From the NCBI GenBank assembly GCA_958428235.1, contig CAUAFG010000041.1, positions 1 through 5,883 of the forward strand: DNA of 5,883 bases, written 5' to 3'. Shown in pieces: positions 1 to 5,248 of the stretch (its first letter is position 1; each line of letters starts with the position of its first letter). The DNA is from Faeciplasma sp900553675. GTDB lineage: Bacteria; Bacillota; Clostridia; Oscillospirales; Ruminococcaceae. Position numbers and translations under genes: made by a program. The notes under the pieces were generated by a model. The model ran no database searches. It had not been told where the DNA came from and saw only the letters and a list, made by a program, of their open reading frames with translations.

Positions 1-74
1 TTTCGGTTGGGATGCAGGTCTTTTTTCTGCAGGCGTTTTTTTACAGCGCCTTTTACAATATTATTCACTTTACA

Positions 75-123
75 ATGACACATTCTGTCATCCTGCGCGA
101 TGGCTGCACGAACTATCGGCGCA
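75..123 (-). other. Two consecutive stem-loops downstream of the beta-xylosidase
   Basis: Two inverted repeats follow the xylosidase stop codon in its direction of transcription. The first pairs 115-123 with 94-101 (8 pairs, one bulged base). The second pairs 86-91 with 75-80 (6 pairs, 5-base loop). Neither is followed by a clear T-run on the minus strand, so they are not a textbook intrinsic terminator. They may protect the 3' end or be part of a Rho-dependent end. The remaining bases 1-74 contain T-rich plus-strand tracts and short repeats (GGCG 32-35 with CGCC 47-50; TGCAG 13-17 with CTGCA 27-31), but no gene I can support. Confidence 0.35.
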
Positions 124-125
124 GA

Positions 126-1631
126 TTACAGCGTAGTAGTAGCACGGACATAGTCAAATCCTCTGTCCGAGGTAATGTCGCTGCGTTTTATCTCGGCATA
201 TACAAGAGCGTTTCTTGAAAGGCTCAGCTTGATGACCGCTTCACCGTCGGCAGACAGTCTTTCCGAGGTTATAAGCGGCTTGGCGGCTTGGCGCAAAAGC
301 TCGGTCTGATCCTTTGAAAGGCACTGCGGCTCGCCCATGTCGTGCCAGACCTTAAGCGGGTTGCAGGTGGTCTCGTCCACCGTCTTGAAAATAACGCTGT
401 ATTCGCCGCTTGCGGGAAGGGATATTTCTATATCTGCGGTTTTATCCTCACCCTTCCGGCAGATGTTCCACGCGCAGAGCTTATAGCCTTCGTCGGTCTT
501 TAACACAATAGCTTCGTCGCCCTTGTAGACACATTCTCCCTGCAGATCCTTGAAGAACTTAAAGGCATAGAAGGTCGGCTTGGGGATGCAGCCGTTTGCA
601 ACCATGCCGAAGCCGCCGTGGAAGGGCGCAAAGGGCACTCCCTGCTCCTCAAATATGTCTCCGAACGTCCAGTAGGAGTAGGACTCGTTTACGTCGCCCA
701 GCCTTGAAAGCTGCTGAGCCAGATATGCCGCGTTGAGGTTGGTATCATGAACAGGACAGTTGGGGATATAAGAGGTGTTGAACTCGGTGATGTGGATGGG
801 CAGACCCTTGTATTCCTCAAAGCTGTCAATGATGTCACGGGTGGTCTGAAGATTTGCAAAGCCCTCCTCGGGTTCCATAAGCTTGGCATAGCCATAGTGA
901 CCGTCGTGTTCGGGGTTCTCGGTGGTGTAGTGATGGCGGGTTACAAAGTCGATATCCAGCTTTTCCTCGCGGCAGAAGCGCATAAACTCGGTTATCCACT
1001 CAACGTCACGAACTCCGCAGATAGCGGGTCCTCCCACCTTAAAGCGCTTATCAAGCGACTTTATAGCGTTGAAGCTCAGCTTAAACAGCTTGAAATACTC
1101 CTGCATATCCGCCTTGTACCAAAAGCCGGGCAGGTTAGGCTCGTTCCAGACCTCAATGGGGTATTCATATGCCTCCTCGCCATACCTCTCGACAAGATGG
1201 CTTAGCATTGCCTTGACTAAATCGCACCACTTATCATAGTCCTTGGGCGGGGTGGTGTTGCCGCGCCAGTAGAATATGGTCTGCTCGCCGGAGGCAAGCT
1301 TTTTGGGCATAAAGCCCAACTCGATAAACGGACGGATGTTAAGCTCGTGATAGCTGTCCATCACCAAGTCCAGATATGTAAAGTTGTACTCTATGTGAGT
1401 AGGGCTGTTGGGGTCGCGCCAGTCCTCGCGGTATTCCTGATAAATAGCCATATCGTCGGTGAATAAGCCGTGTCCGCGGATGTGCTTAAAGCCTATTTCC
1501 TGCTGGACAAGCTTAAGCTGGTCGTAATACTCCTTTTGCAAAGCCAAGCCCATTCTGCCGGTTCCCACGCAGAAATCAACATGGTTGTTGAATACGGCTC
1601 TGTCGCCCTCATGAATAGATATCTTTGTCAT
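126..1631 (-). CDS. xynB: Glycoside hydrolase family 39 beta-xylosidase
   Basis: This 501-residue protein matches bacterial GH39 beta-xylosidases over its whole length. The family releases xylose from the non-reducing end of xylo-oligosaccharides by a retaining mechanism. The (beta/alpha)8 domain covers roughly residues 1-340. WNEPN at 162-166 carries the predicted acid/base Glu164, and HITEFNTSY at 280-288 carries the predicted nucleophile Glu283. Their spacing agrees with the Thermoanaerobacterium enzyme (Glu160/Glu277, from memory). A beta-sandwich-like C-terminal part follows from about residue 350. There is no signal peptide, so the enzyme should be cytoplasmic and act on imported oligosaccharides. 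The start is fixed by a GGGAGGA ribosome site 5 bases upstream. The gene begins 14 bases after the toxin stop, leaving no room for its own promoter outside the toxin gene. GH39 also contains alpha-L-iduronidases, but the close bacterial xylosidase pattern makes that unlikely. Confidence 0.94.
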   Translation of the reverse strand: MTKISIHEGDRAVFNNHVDFCVGTGRMGLALQKEYYDQLKLVQQEIGFKHIRGHGLFTDDMAIYQEYREDWRDPNSPTHIEYNFTYLDLVMDSYHELNIRPFIELGFMPKKLASGEQTIFYWRGNTTPPKDYDKWCDLVKAMLSHLVERYGEEAYEYPIEVWNEPNLPGFWYKADMQEYFKLFKLSFNAIKSLDKRFKVGGPAICGVRDVEWITEFMRFCREEKLDIDFVTRHHYTTENPEHDGHYGYAKLMEPEEGFANLQTTRDIIDSFEEYKGLPIHITEFNTSYIPNCPVHDTNLNAAYLAQQLSRLGDVNESYSYWTFGDIFEEQGVPFAPFHGGFGMVANGCIPKPTFYAFKFFKDLQGECVYKGDEAIVLKTDEGYKLCAWNICRKGEDKTADIEISLPASGEYSVIFKTVDETTCNPLKVWHDMGEPQCLSKDQTELLRQAAKPLITSERLSADGEAVIKLSLSRNALVYAEIKRSDITSDRGFDYVRATTTL

Positions 1632-1645
1632 AATGTTCCTCCCTG

Positions 1646-1960
1646 TTAAATAATATTTTCCCAGCTTCTTCTACTATAAATCACTCTAAATATATGTATT
1701 CTATGCGTTTCCTCATGAATAACGAAGAATATCGAATAATTGCCGCTAAGAAGTCTTCGTATTCCCTTTGTGTGCCATGGTTCTTTTTTGATAACTCCGC
1801 ATCTTTGAGGAAAAACGTTTAAAGAATTTATTGCATTATATATGCTTAAATAGATTTTAGAAGCTGTATTGTGTTCCAAAAGCGTGTTGTCTATATATTC
1901 AAAAATCTGAATCATATCAGCTTTTGCTTTAGCTTCAATAATAATTTCATATTCGCTCAA
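1646..1960 (-). CDS. ParE/RelE-superfamily toxin of a type II toxin-antitoxin pair
   Basis: The predicted 104-residue product has the usual length and pattern of ParE/RelE toxins. An N-terminal strand (YEIIIEAKA) leads into a helix with the DMIQIFEYIDN pattern (15-25). A second helix (33-50) ends at a proline. GIRRLLSGNYSIFFVIHE (66-83) and the closing strand HIFRVIYSRRSW (89-100) resemble the family's G-x-R-x-L...Y and R-x-x-W signatures. I propose a TTG start at 1960 because AAGGAG lies 8 bases before it and the family pattern starts there. An in-frame ATG at 2056 would add 32 residues coded out of frame inside the antitoxin, with no family likeness. The gene overlaps the antitoxin end by 14 bases, which suggests translational coupling. 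Whether it acts on gyrase (ParE) or on mRNA at the ribosome (RelE) cannot be told from this sequence. Confidence 0.85.
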   Translation of the reverse strand: MSEYEIIIEAKAKADMIQIFEYIDNTLLEHNTASKIYLSIYNAINSLNVFPQRCGVIKKEPWHTKGIRRLLSGNYSIFFVIHEETHRIHIFRVIYSRRSWENII

Positions 1961-2219
1961 AACCGAATCTCCTTTCGATCTCTGCAAATACCTCATCTGC
2001 GGGTTGATATCTTCCCGCTTCAATATCATCAAAGCCTTCCGCAAGAGCAGCGTCAAGCTCCCTTTCAGCCATCAGTCTTGCATACTCTTCATTCGATAAA
2101 ATAACCAAATCCTTAACTCCGTTTTTAGTGATAAACACCGGCTCGTGATTCTTATTGCAAAACTCTGAAATTTCGTTGTAATTGCTTGCCAAATAGCTGT
2201 TTGAACGAATCATTTCCAT
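1947..2219 (-). CDS. Phd/YefM-type antitoxin
   Basis: This 90-residue acidic protein sits directly before the toxin in the normal antitoxin-toxin order. Residues 3-50 (IRSNSYLASNYNEISEFC through VFITKNGVKDLVILSNEEY) fit the Phd/YefM fold, which forms DNA-binding dimers. Residues 52-90 are a charged helical tail containing EGFDDIEAGRYQPADEV, typical of the part that wraps and neutralises a ParE/RelE toxin. The family usually represses its own promoter. The start at 2219 is chosen because GGAGGAG lies 5 bases upstream. A second ATG two codons later (2213) is also possible. An upstream in-frame ATG at 2255 has no ribosome site and adds non-conserved residues. A promoter lies about 60 bases upstream. 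The function is a confident family call; operator binding is inferred. Confidence 0.87.
   Translation of the reverse strand: MEMIRSNSYLASNYNEISEFCNKNHEPVFITKNGVKDLVILSNEEYARLMAERELDAALAEGFDDIEAGRYQPADEVFAEIERRFGFERI
1969..1974 (-). promoter_or_regulatory. Ribosome binding site deciding the toxin TTG start
   Basis: AAGGAG on the minus strand lies 8 bases before the TTG at 1958-1960 and within the last codons of the antitoxin. No ATG or GTG in the toxin frame is comparably placed, so this site is the main reason for choosing the TTG start. Confidence 0.7.
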
Positions 2220-2278
2220 ACTATCTCCTCCGTTAGCTGCTGTCAGCTTAGACAAGTGACTGGTTCGATATATATTTT

Positions 2279-2307
2279 ATTATACCATACCCCAACTGAT
2301 TTGTCTA
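2279..2307 (-). promoter_or_regulatory. Promoter of the toxin-antitoxin operon
   Basis: On the minus strand TAGACA (2302-2307, one mismatch to TTGACA) is followed after exactly 17 bases by TATAAT (2279-2284). TGG precedes the -10, giving an extended -10 element. Transcription would start near 2272, leaving a leader of about 50 bases before the antitoxin ATG at 2219. The -35 overlaps a TTGTCTA heptamer (2301-2307) whose inverted copy TAGACAA is at 2249-2255. These are candidate half-sites for autorepression. Confidence 0.8.
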
Positions 2308-2320
2308 CTAATTTACAATA

Positions 2321-2360
2321 ATAAAAAACAAAAAATCGGCGAAGCTTACCCCGCCGATTT
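2321..2360 (-). terminator. Rho-independent terminator of spoVAC
   Basis: On the minus strand a perfect 9-bp stem (AAATCGGCG/CGCCGATTT, 2352-2360 with 2333-2341, 10-base loop) is followed by a T-rich tail down to about 2321. It starts 18 bases after the spoVAC stop codon and separates spoVAC from the toxin-antitoxin promoter. The stem has A/T pairs at its outer end, so it could work weakly on the other strand too. Confidence 0.9.
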
Positions 2361-2378
2361 CAGATATTGACGCTTCGC

Positions 2379-2825
2379 CTACATCACCTGATTGACAACA
2401 AAATATATCAACCCATAAATAACGCTTGCAGTAACGCCGTACAAAATTACCGGACCTGCTATTGCAAACACCTTTGCGCCCACGCCAAGCACCCAGCCCT
2501 CGGTTTTGAACTCGATTGCCGGCGAGACTACCGCGTTTGCAAAGCCTGTTATCGGCACCAAGGTTCCCGCTCCGCCATGCTTTGCAACCTTTGGGTACAG
2601 CCCCAAGCCGGTAAGCACCGCCGAGAATAAAACAAGCGTAAGCGAGGTCAGCGCGGCGGCTTCGTCCTTTTCAAAGCCCGTTGCCTTGTAAAGCTCCAAT
2701 ATTCCCTGACCTATAAGGCAGATAAGCCCGCCTATAACAAACGCCTTGGGAATGTTGAACCACGATTTTGAAGGTGCGCTGGCGTCCTTCGCCATTTCGT
2801 TGTATTGAGAGTTTGATAACTGCAT
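2379..2825 (-). CDS. spoVAC: Stage V sporulation protein AC (SpoVAC)
   Basis: The 148-residue product matches SpoVAC in length (about 150 in Bacillus) and in its most conserved stretches: FVIGGLICLIGQ (29-40), GAGTLVPITGFANAVVSPA (85-103) and EGWVLGVGAKVFAIAGPVI (109-127). SpoVA proteins form an inner spore membrane channel that loads calcium-dipicolinate into the forespore and releases it at germination. Hydrophobic segments lie at about 26-48, 58-78, 85-102 and 117-144. The start at 2825 is chosen over an upstream in-frame ATG (2885) because GAGGTGG precedes it and the extra 20 residues do not look like the family. Unusually, no spoVAD or spoVAE lies on either side. It is 99 bases downstream of the XRE gene and closes with a strong terminator. 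A forespore sigma-factor promoter would be expected, but I could not point to a convincing one. Confidence 0.93.
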   Translation of the reverse strand: MQLSNSQYNEMAKDASAPSKSWFNIPKAFVIGGLICLIGQGILELYKATGFEKDEAAALTSLTLVLFSAVLTGLGLYPKVAKHGGAGTLVPITGFANAVVSPAIEFKTEGWVLGVGAKVFAIAGPVILYGVTASVIYGLIYFVVNQVM

Positions 2826-2924
2826 AATCCACCTCGAAAAGCGTAAAATATTCTTGCAATTCCGGGATTTTTGAGATAATCCCACAAAGCCTTTTCAAGG
2901 ATAGTCTTTGCACGATATCAAAAA

Positions 2925-3134
2925 TTATTCAAAATAGAAAAGCTCCTCAAACTTTTTATCAAGCGCTATGCATAAAATCAGCGCAAGCTTGGCGGTCGGG
3001 TTGAACTGACCTGTCTCTATCGAGCTGATGGTGTTGCGCGATACGCCCACCATCTCGGCAAGCTGAGCCTGAGAAAGCCCTGCTTCAACCCTCGCCTCCT
3101 TTAGGCGGTTTTTAAGCTCCAGTTCGGTGTTCAT
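2925..3134 (-). CDS. Small XRE-family helix-turn-helix regulator
   Basis: This 69-residue protein is almost entirely one Cro/CI-type HTH domain. Helices 2 and 3 are SQAQLAEMVG (21-30) and SRNTISSIETGQ (32-43), followed by NPTAKLALILCIALDKKFEELF (45-66). The LDKKFEELFYFE ending is typical of compact XRE regulators in Firmicutes that are co-transcribed with small membrane proteins. It starts one base after the DUF6442-like stop codon, and only a weak GGA precedes it at the right distance, so translation is probably coupled. As the last gene behind the alkD promoter it is the obvious candidate to bind the tandem near-palindromes there, but that is inference. No ligand or sensor domain is present. 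Confidence 0.9.
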   Translation of the reverse strand: MNTELELKNRLKEARVEAGLSQAQLAEMVGVSRNTISSIETGQFNPTAKLALILCIALDKKFEELFYFE

Positions 3135-3135
3135 A

Positions 3136-3468
3136 TCACAAATCCAGGAGGGATATAACCCATGCGACTAAAAACAAAGCGGCAGCTATGCCGAACATCA
3201 CCGCAGTTATAACATTCTCCTTAACCGGCTTGCGCACGGCTTTGCGGATATATAGAGACGCATTTATTACGGCGACAACCAAGTACAGCGCATAGTTCAT
3301 CCCCTTGCCCATAATCAACTCTACTGCACATAAAACTGCTCCGAGTATAAGCGCAACTGCGGCGGCAACCGAAGCGTCGTTTTTTCCGGCTTCAAGCTCG
3401 GCAAAGTCCCTGCCCTTGTTCTCTGACTGTGCCCTTTTCAAAATTTCGTCCTTGGATAATTCACTCAT
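3136..3468 (-). CDS. Small three-helix membrane protein, DUF6442-like
   Basis: The predicted 110-residue protein has a charged cytoplasmic start (SKDEILKRAQSENKGRDFAE, 5-24) and three hydrophobic segments at about 33-53, 58-75 and 86-107. It ends two residues after the last helix. The KDEILKRAQSENKG...DE/AE start and the adjacent XRE gene recall the DUF6442 family, whose function is unknown to me. The ATG at 3468 is preferred because GGAAG lies 8 bases before it. The ATG two codons upstream (3474) would be only 2 bases from that site, and an upstream ATG at 3567 lies inside the glycosylase gene. It begins 5 bases after the alkD-like stop, with its ribosome site inside that gene's last codons, so the two are likely co-translated. 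A partner role with the XRE regulator is inferred from gene order only. Confidence 0.82.
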   Translation of the reverse strand: MSELSKDEILKRAQSENKGRDFAELEAGKNDASVAAAVALILGAVLCAVELIMGKGMNYALYLVVAVINASLYIRKAVRKPVKENVITAVMFGIAAALFLVAWVISLLDL

Positions 3469-3473
3469 AATCA

Positions 3474-4163
3474 TTACTTCCTTTTCAATGTTTTTAAATA
3501 AGCCTTGTGCTCGTTGTTTACGCGATAGCTCTCGCATGCCTTTTGAATCGCCTTGTTGTGCGTCCACAAATCAAGCCGCCCGTCCTCAAAATACCCTATT
3601 ACCGCCTCGTACTGCTTTGCTAAAGCGGTCGCAAAGTACCACGCGCGCATCATGTTGACGTAATATTCCTGCGACTCCACCCCAGCCACAAGCTGCGGGT
3701 ATTCCGGCTCGAAGCCGTCGTCAAGATATGCCCGCATAAGCATTCCTATTCCATACCGCACGGTGTAGGGCTTGTCAGATGATACCCACCGTTTAACCGC
3801 CTCTATCAGCCTTTCGGGATTCTTAGTCAGCACCTTGGGTATGCACTGGTCGCAGGTCGCCCAGTTGTCTATATAGGGCAGAAATTCCTCGACCTCGCTA
3901 AGACACCTATCATAATCCCTCGTTTTCTCGATTATAAAGGCGTGCAGCTGATTCTCCTCAAAATATTCGTGAGGGAGCGCCGCCAGAAACTTGCCTATAT
4001 CCTCACGCTTTGCAAGCTCTGCCGCATATTTTCGCAGCTCGGGCGTCCTCACCCCGATTACAAGCTCGCTATTAACATTCGGTATAAGGCTTGAATTGAA
4101 CTGCTGATACTTGTCGTCCCTTATTTCAAACAGCCTTTGCCGTATCTCCTGAATTATCTCCAC
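3474..4163 (-). CDS. AlkD-family DNA alkylation repair glycosylase
   Basis: The 229-residue product is the size of AlkD-type HEAT-like-repeat DNA glycosylases (PF08713), which excise positively charged alkylated bases such as 3-methyladenine and 7-methylguanine. YIDNWATCD (97-105), PYTVRYGIGMLMRAYL (132-147), RAWYFATALAKQ (173-184) and the closing LWTHNKAIQKACES (199-212) are family-like. Trp101, Asp105, Arg136 and Trp175 are spaced 4, 31 and 39 residues apart. They probably correspond to the Trp/Asp/Arg/Trp active-site set of Bacillus cereus AlkD, although the middle interval is shorter than I recall there. The GTG start at 4163 has AAGGAGG 7 bases upstream. An in-frame ATG at 4232 would begin at the promoter's -35 and is excluded. 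It is first in an operon with the DUF6442-like and XRE genes, behind a promoter with tandem candidate operators. Confidence 0.9.
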   Translation of the reverse strand: MEIIQEIRQRLFEIRDDKYQQFNSSLIPNVNSELVIGVRTPELRKYAAELAKREDIGKFLAALPHEYFEENQLHAFIIEKTRDYDRCLSEVEEFLPYIDNWATCDQCIPKVLTKNPERLIEAVKRWVSSDKPYTVRYGIGMLMRAYLDDGFEPEYPQLVAGVESQEYYVNMMRAWYFATALAKQYEAVIGYFEDGRLDLWTHNKAIQKACESYRVNNEHKAYLKTLKRK

Positions 4164-4170
4164 CGCGTTT

Positions 4171-4177
4171 CCTCCTT
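4171..4177 (-). promoter_or_regulatory. Ribosome binding site deciding the alkD-like GTG start
   Basis: AAGGAGG on the minus strand lies 7 bases before GTG (4161-4163) and is an almost full anti-Shine-Dalgarno match. It lies downstream of the predicted transcription start near 4197, so upstream in-frame ATG codons cannot be used. Confidence 0.85.
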
Positions 4178-4182
4178 TTCCT

Positions 4183-4231
4183 TGCCAAGTTTTCTTGTCA
4201 TGTATTATACACCTGCCAAGTTTTCTTGTCA
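4183..4231 (-). repeat. Tandem pair of 18-bp near-palindromes (candidate operators)
   Basis: TGCCAAGTTTTCTTGTCA occurs identically at 4183-4200 and 4214-4231, start-to-start 31 bases, about three helical turns. Each copy is itself a near-palindrome: 7-base arms (TGACAAG and CTTGGCA on the minus strand, one mismatch) around AAAA. The upstream copy covers the -35 and half the spacer; the downstream copy covers the predicted transcription start. This layout suits a dimeric repressor binding cooperatively on one face of the helix. The XRE protein of the same operon is the likeliest binder, by inference. Confidence 0.8.
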
Positions 4232-4232
4232 A
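4204..4232 (-). promoter_or_regulatory. Promoter of the alkD-DUF6442-XRE operon
   Basis: On the minus strand TTGACA (4227-4232) and TATAAT (4204-4209) are separated by exactly 17 bases, a perfect sigma-A-type match. The transcription start would be near 4197, giving a leader of about 33 bases. A promoter this strong would usually be held down by a repressor, in keeping with the two overlapping near-palindromes. Confidence 0.88.
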
Positions 4233-4277
4233 GTGTTTTTAATAAAATACATACTTAATCGCGCAAAATTATTTGTA

Positions 4278-4306
4278 TTGACAAATATGCGCAAATATTA
4301 TATACT
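4278..4306 (+). promoter_or_regulatory. Promoter of the 284-residue membrane protein gene
   Basis: TTGACA (4278-4283) and TATACT (4301-4306) are 17 bases apart. The start would be near 4313, about 46 bases before the ATG. The -35 lies within the inverted repeat ATTTGTATTGACAAAT (4271-4286), and GCGCAAA is repeated at 4261-4267 and 4289-4295. Either could be a regulator site. This promoter diverges from that of the alkD-like operon. Confidence 0.8.
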
Positions 4307-4358
4307 ATAATTATTCAATTCTCACAAAGAACTTTTTGATATAGAACGGAGTGCTGAT

Positions 4359-5213
4359 ATGGACAAGCGTGAGGGATTTATCCCAAAGGAAGATATAGAA
4401 TTTGAGCGAGAAATCGCCGAGCAGGAGCGCACCAGCCGCGAAAACGCTGAAAAGCTGGAGGCAGAACGAGCAGAAAACGAAAAAAAGGAGCGCGAGCAGT
4501 ACGAGCGCAAGCTTCAGGATCAGAAAATCGAGCTTGTAAAGCTTAAGCAGGGTGTAATAGATTCCTCCGAGACGGTCAGGGAGCTTCCCAAAGAGGAAAT
4601 AAAGCTTAGCTTCGGCGAGTGGATTTCAAACGTCTGGTATCGCTCAAAATGGATAATTATCTGCGTAATCTTCGGGGCGTTCGTTTTAGGATATATCGTG
4701 TATGACTCCGCAACGCGCGTCGAGCCTGACTTGACGGTTCTTGCTATCTCTGATAATAACGCAATCTACGCCCGCACGGCGGAATTTGAGAATTTCTTTG
4801 AAAGCTTTACCGAGGATATCAACGGCGACGGCGAGGTTTACGTGCTGATATATAACATCTCCACCGACTACTCCAACCCCAGCTCGGTAACCTCCTCGCA
4901 GGCACAGCTTATGACCCAGCTTCAGTGCGGGGACAATATGATTGTAATTTCAAACGGCACAACCGATTTTGCCGTTCATGACTTTACAGGCGAACTTGAA
5001 GGCGATTTTGTAAGCGATAAGGGGATAAAGCTGAACTGCGCCCTCACCCGTGAAAAGCTGAAGTGGGAGGCTATGCCGCAGGAGCTGTATGTCGGTCTGC
5101 GCGAGCCTACAAGACTTCTTTCGACGTCTGAGGAGACAATGAAGAAAAACTATGAAACTGCCCTGCCCACCTATATGAAATTATATGACGCGATAGCGGG
5201 TAGCGAGAAATAA
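4359..5213 (+). CDS. Unrecognised coiled-coil, single-pass membrane protein
   Basis: I do not recognise a named family for this 284-residue protein. Residues 10-66 are almost all charged or helix-forming (Glu, Lys, Arg, Gln) and should form a cytoplasmic coiled coil. One hydrophobic helix lies at about 98-117, preceded by RSK, so the C-terminal 165 residues are predicted outside. That part starts with PDLTVLAIS (123-131) and contains FFESFTEDINGDGEVYV (146-162), with a D-x-N-x-D-G loop like the start of an EF-hand or dockerin calcium loop. The acidic residue usual at loop position 12 is missing (Ile164). Two cysteines (190, 227) could pair. There is no signal peptide or lipobox. I recall similar anchored proteins with a DxNGDG stretch in Ruminococcaceae, annotated only as hypothetical. 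GGAG lies 7 bases before the ATG, and a good promoter drives the gene alone. Confidence 0.85.
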   Translation: MDKREGFIPKEDIEFEREIAEQERTSRENAEKLEAERAENEKKEREQYERKLQDQKIELVKLKQGVIDSSETVRELPKEEIKLSFGEWISNVWYRSKWIIICVIFGAFVLGYIVYDSATRVEPDLTVLAISDNNAIYARTAEFENFFESFTEDINGDGEVYVLIYNISTDYSNPSSVTSSQAQLMTQLQCGDNMIVISNGTTDFAVHDFTGELEGDFVSDKGIKLNCALTREKLKWEAMPQELYVGLREPTRLLSTSEETMKKNYETALPTYMKLYDAIAGSEK

Positions 5214-5248
5214 CTATCTTTCAATAGCACAATTAAAAAAGCTTTCCG

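Noticed and set aside
1..50. T-runs at the window start as a plus-strand terminator
   Set aside because: The short stems there do not sit just before a T-run in the right register, and any upstream plus-strand gene is outside the window.
747..1205. 152-codon open frame on the plus strand
   Set aside because: It is the antisense shadow of the conserved xylosidase catalytic domain, lacks family likeness, and no ribosome site was evident.
2220..2255. Earlier antitoxin start at ATG 2255
   Set aside because: No ribosome site precedes it, and the strong GGAGGAG sits between it and the ATG at 2219.
2864..2883. GGGATT/AATCCC stem-loop between the XRE gene and spoVAC as a terminator
   Set aside because: It has only 6 pairs with an 8-base loop, and no T-run follows on the minus strand.
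2826..2913. Upstream in-frame ATG extension of spoVAC and an overlapping 80-codon frame
   Set aside because: The extra residues do not resemble SpoVAC, and the start at 2825 has a good ribosome site. The second frame is a shadow over the spoVAC 5' half.
3305..3658. 117-codon open frame on the plus strand
   Set aside because: It is opposite the DUF6442-like and alkD-like genes, is low in complexity (Ser/Ala-rich), and runs against the operon.
4183..4231. LexA (SOS) box at the alkD promoter
   Set aside because: The 4-4-4 layout is similar, but the arms are CAAG/CTTG, not the GAAC/GTTC of the Firmicutes LexA box.
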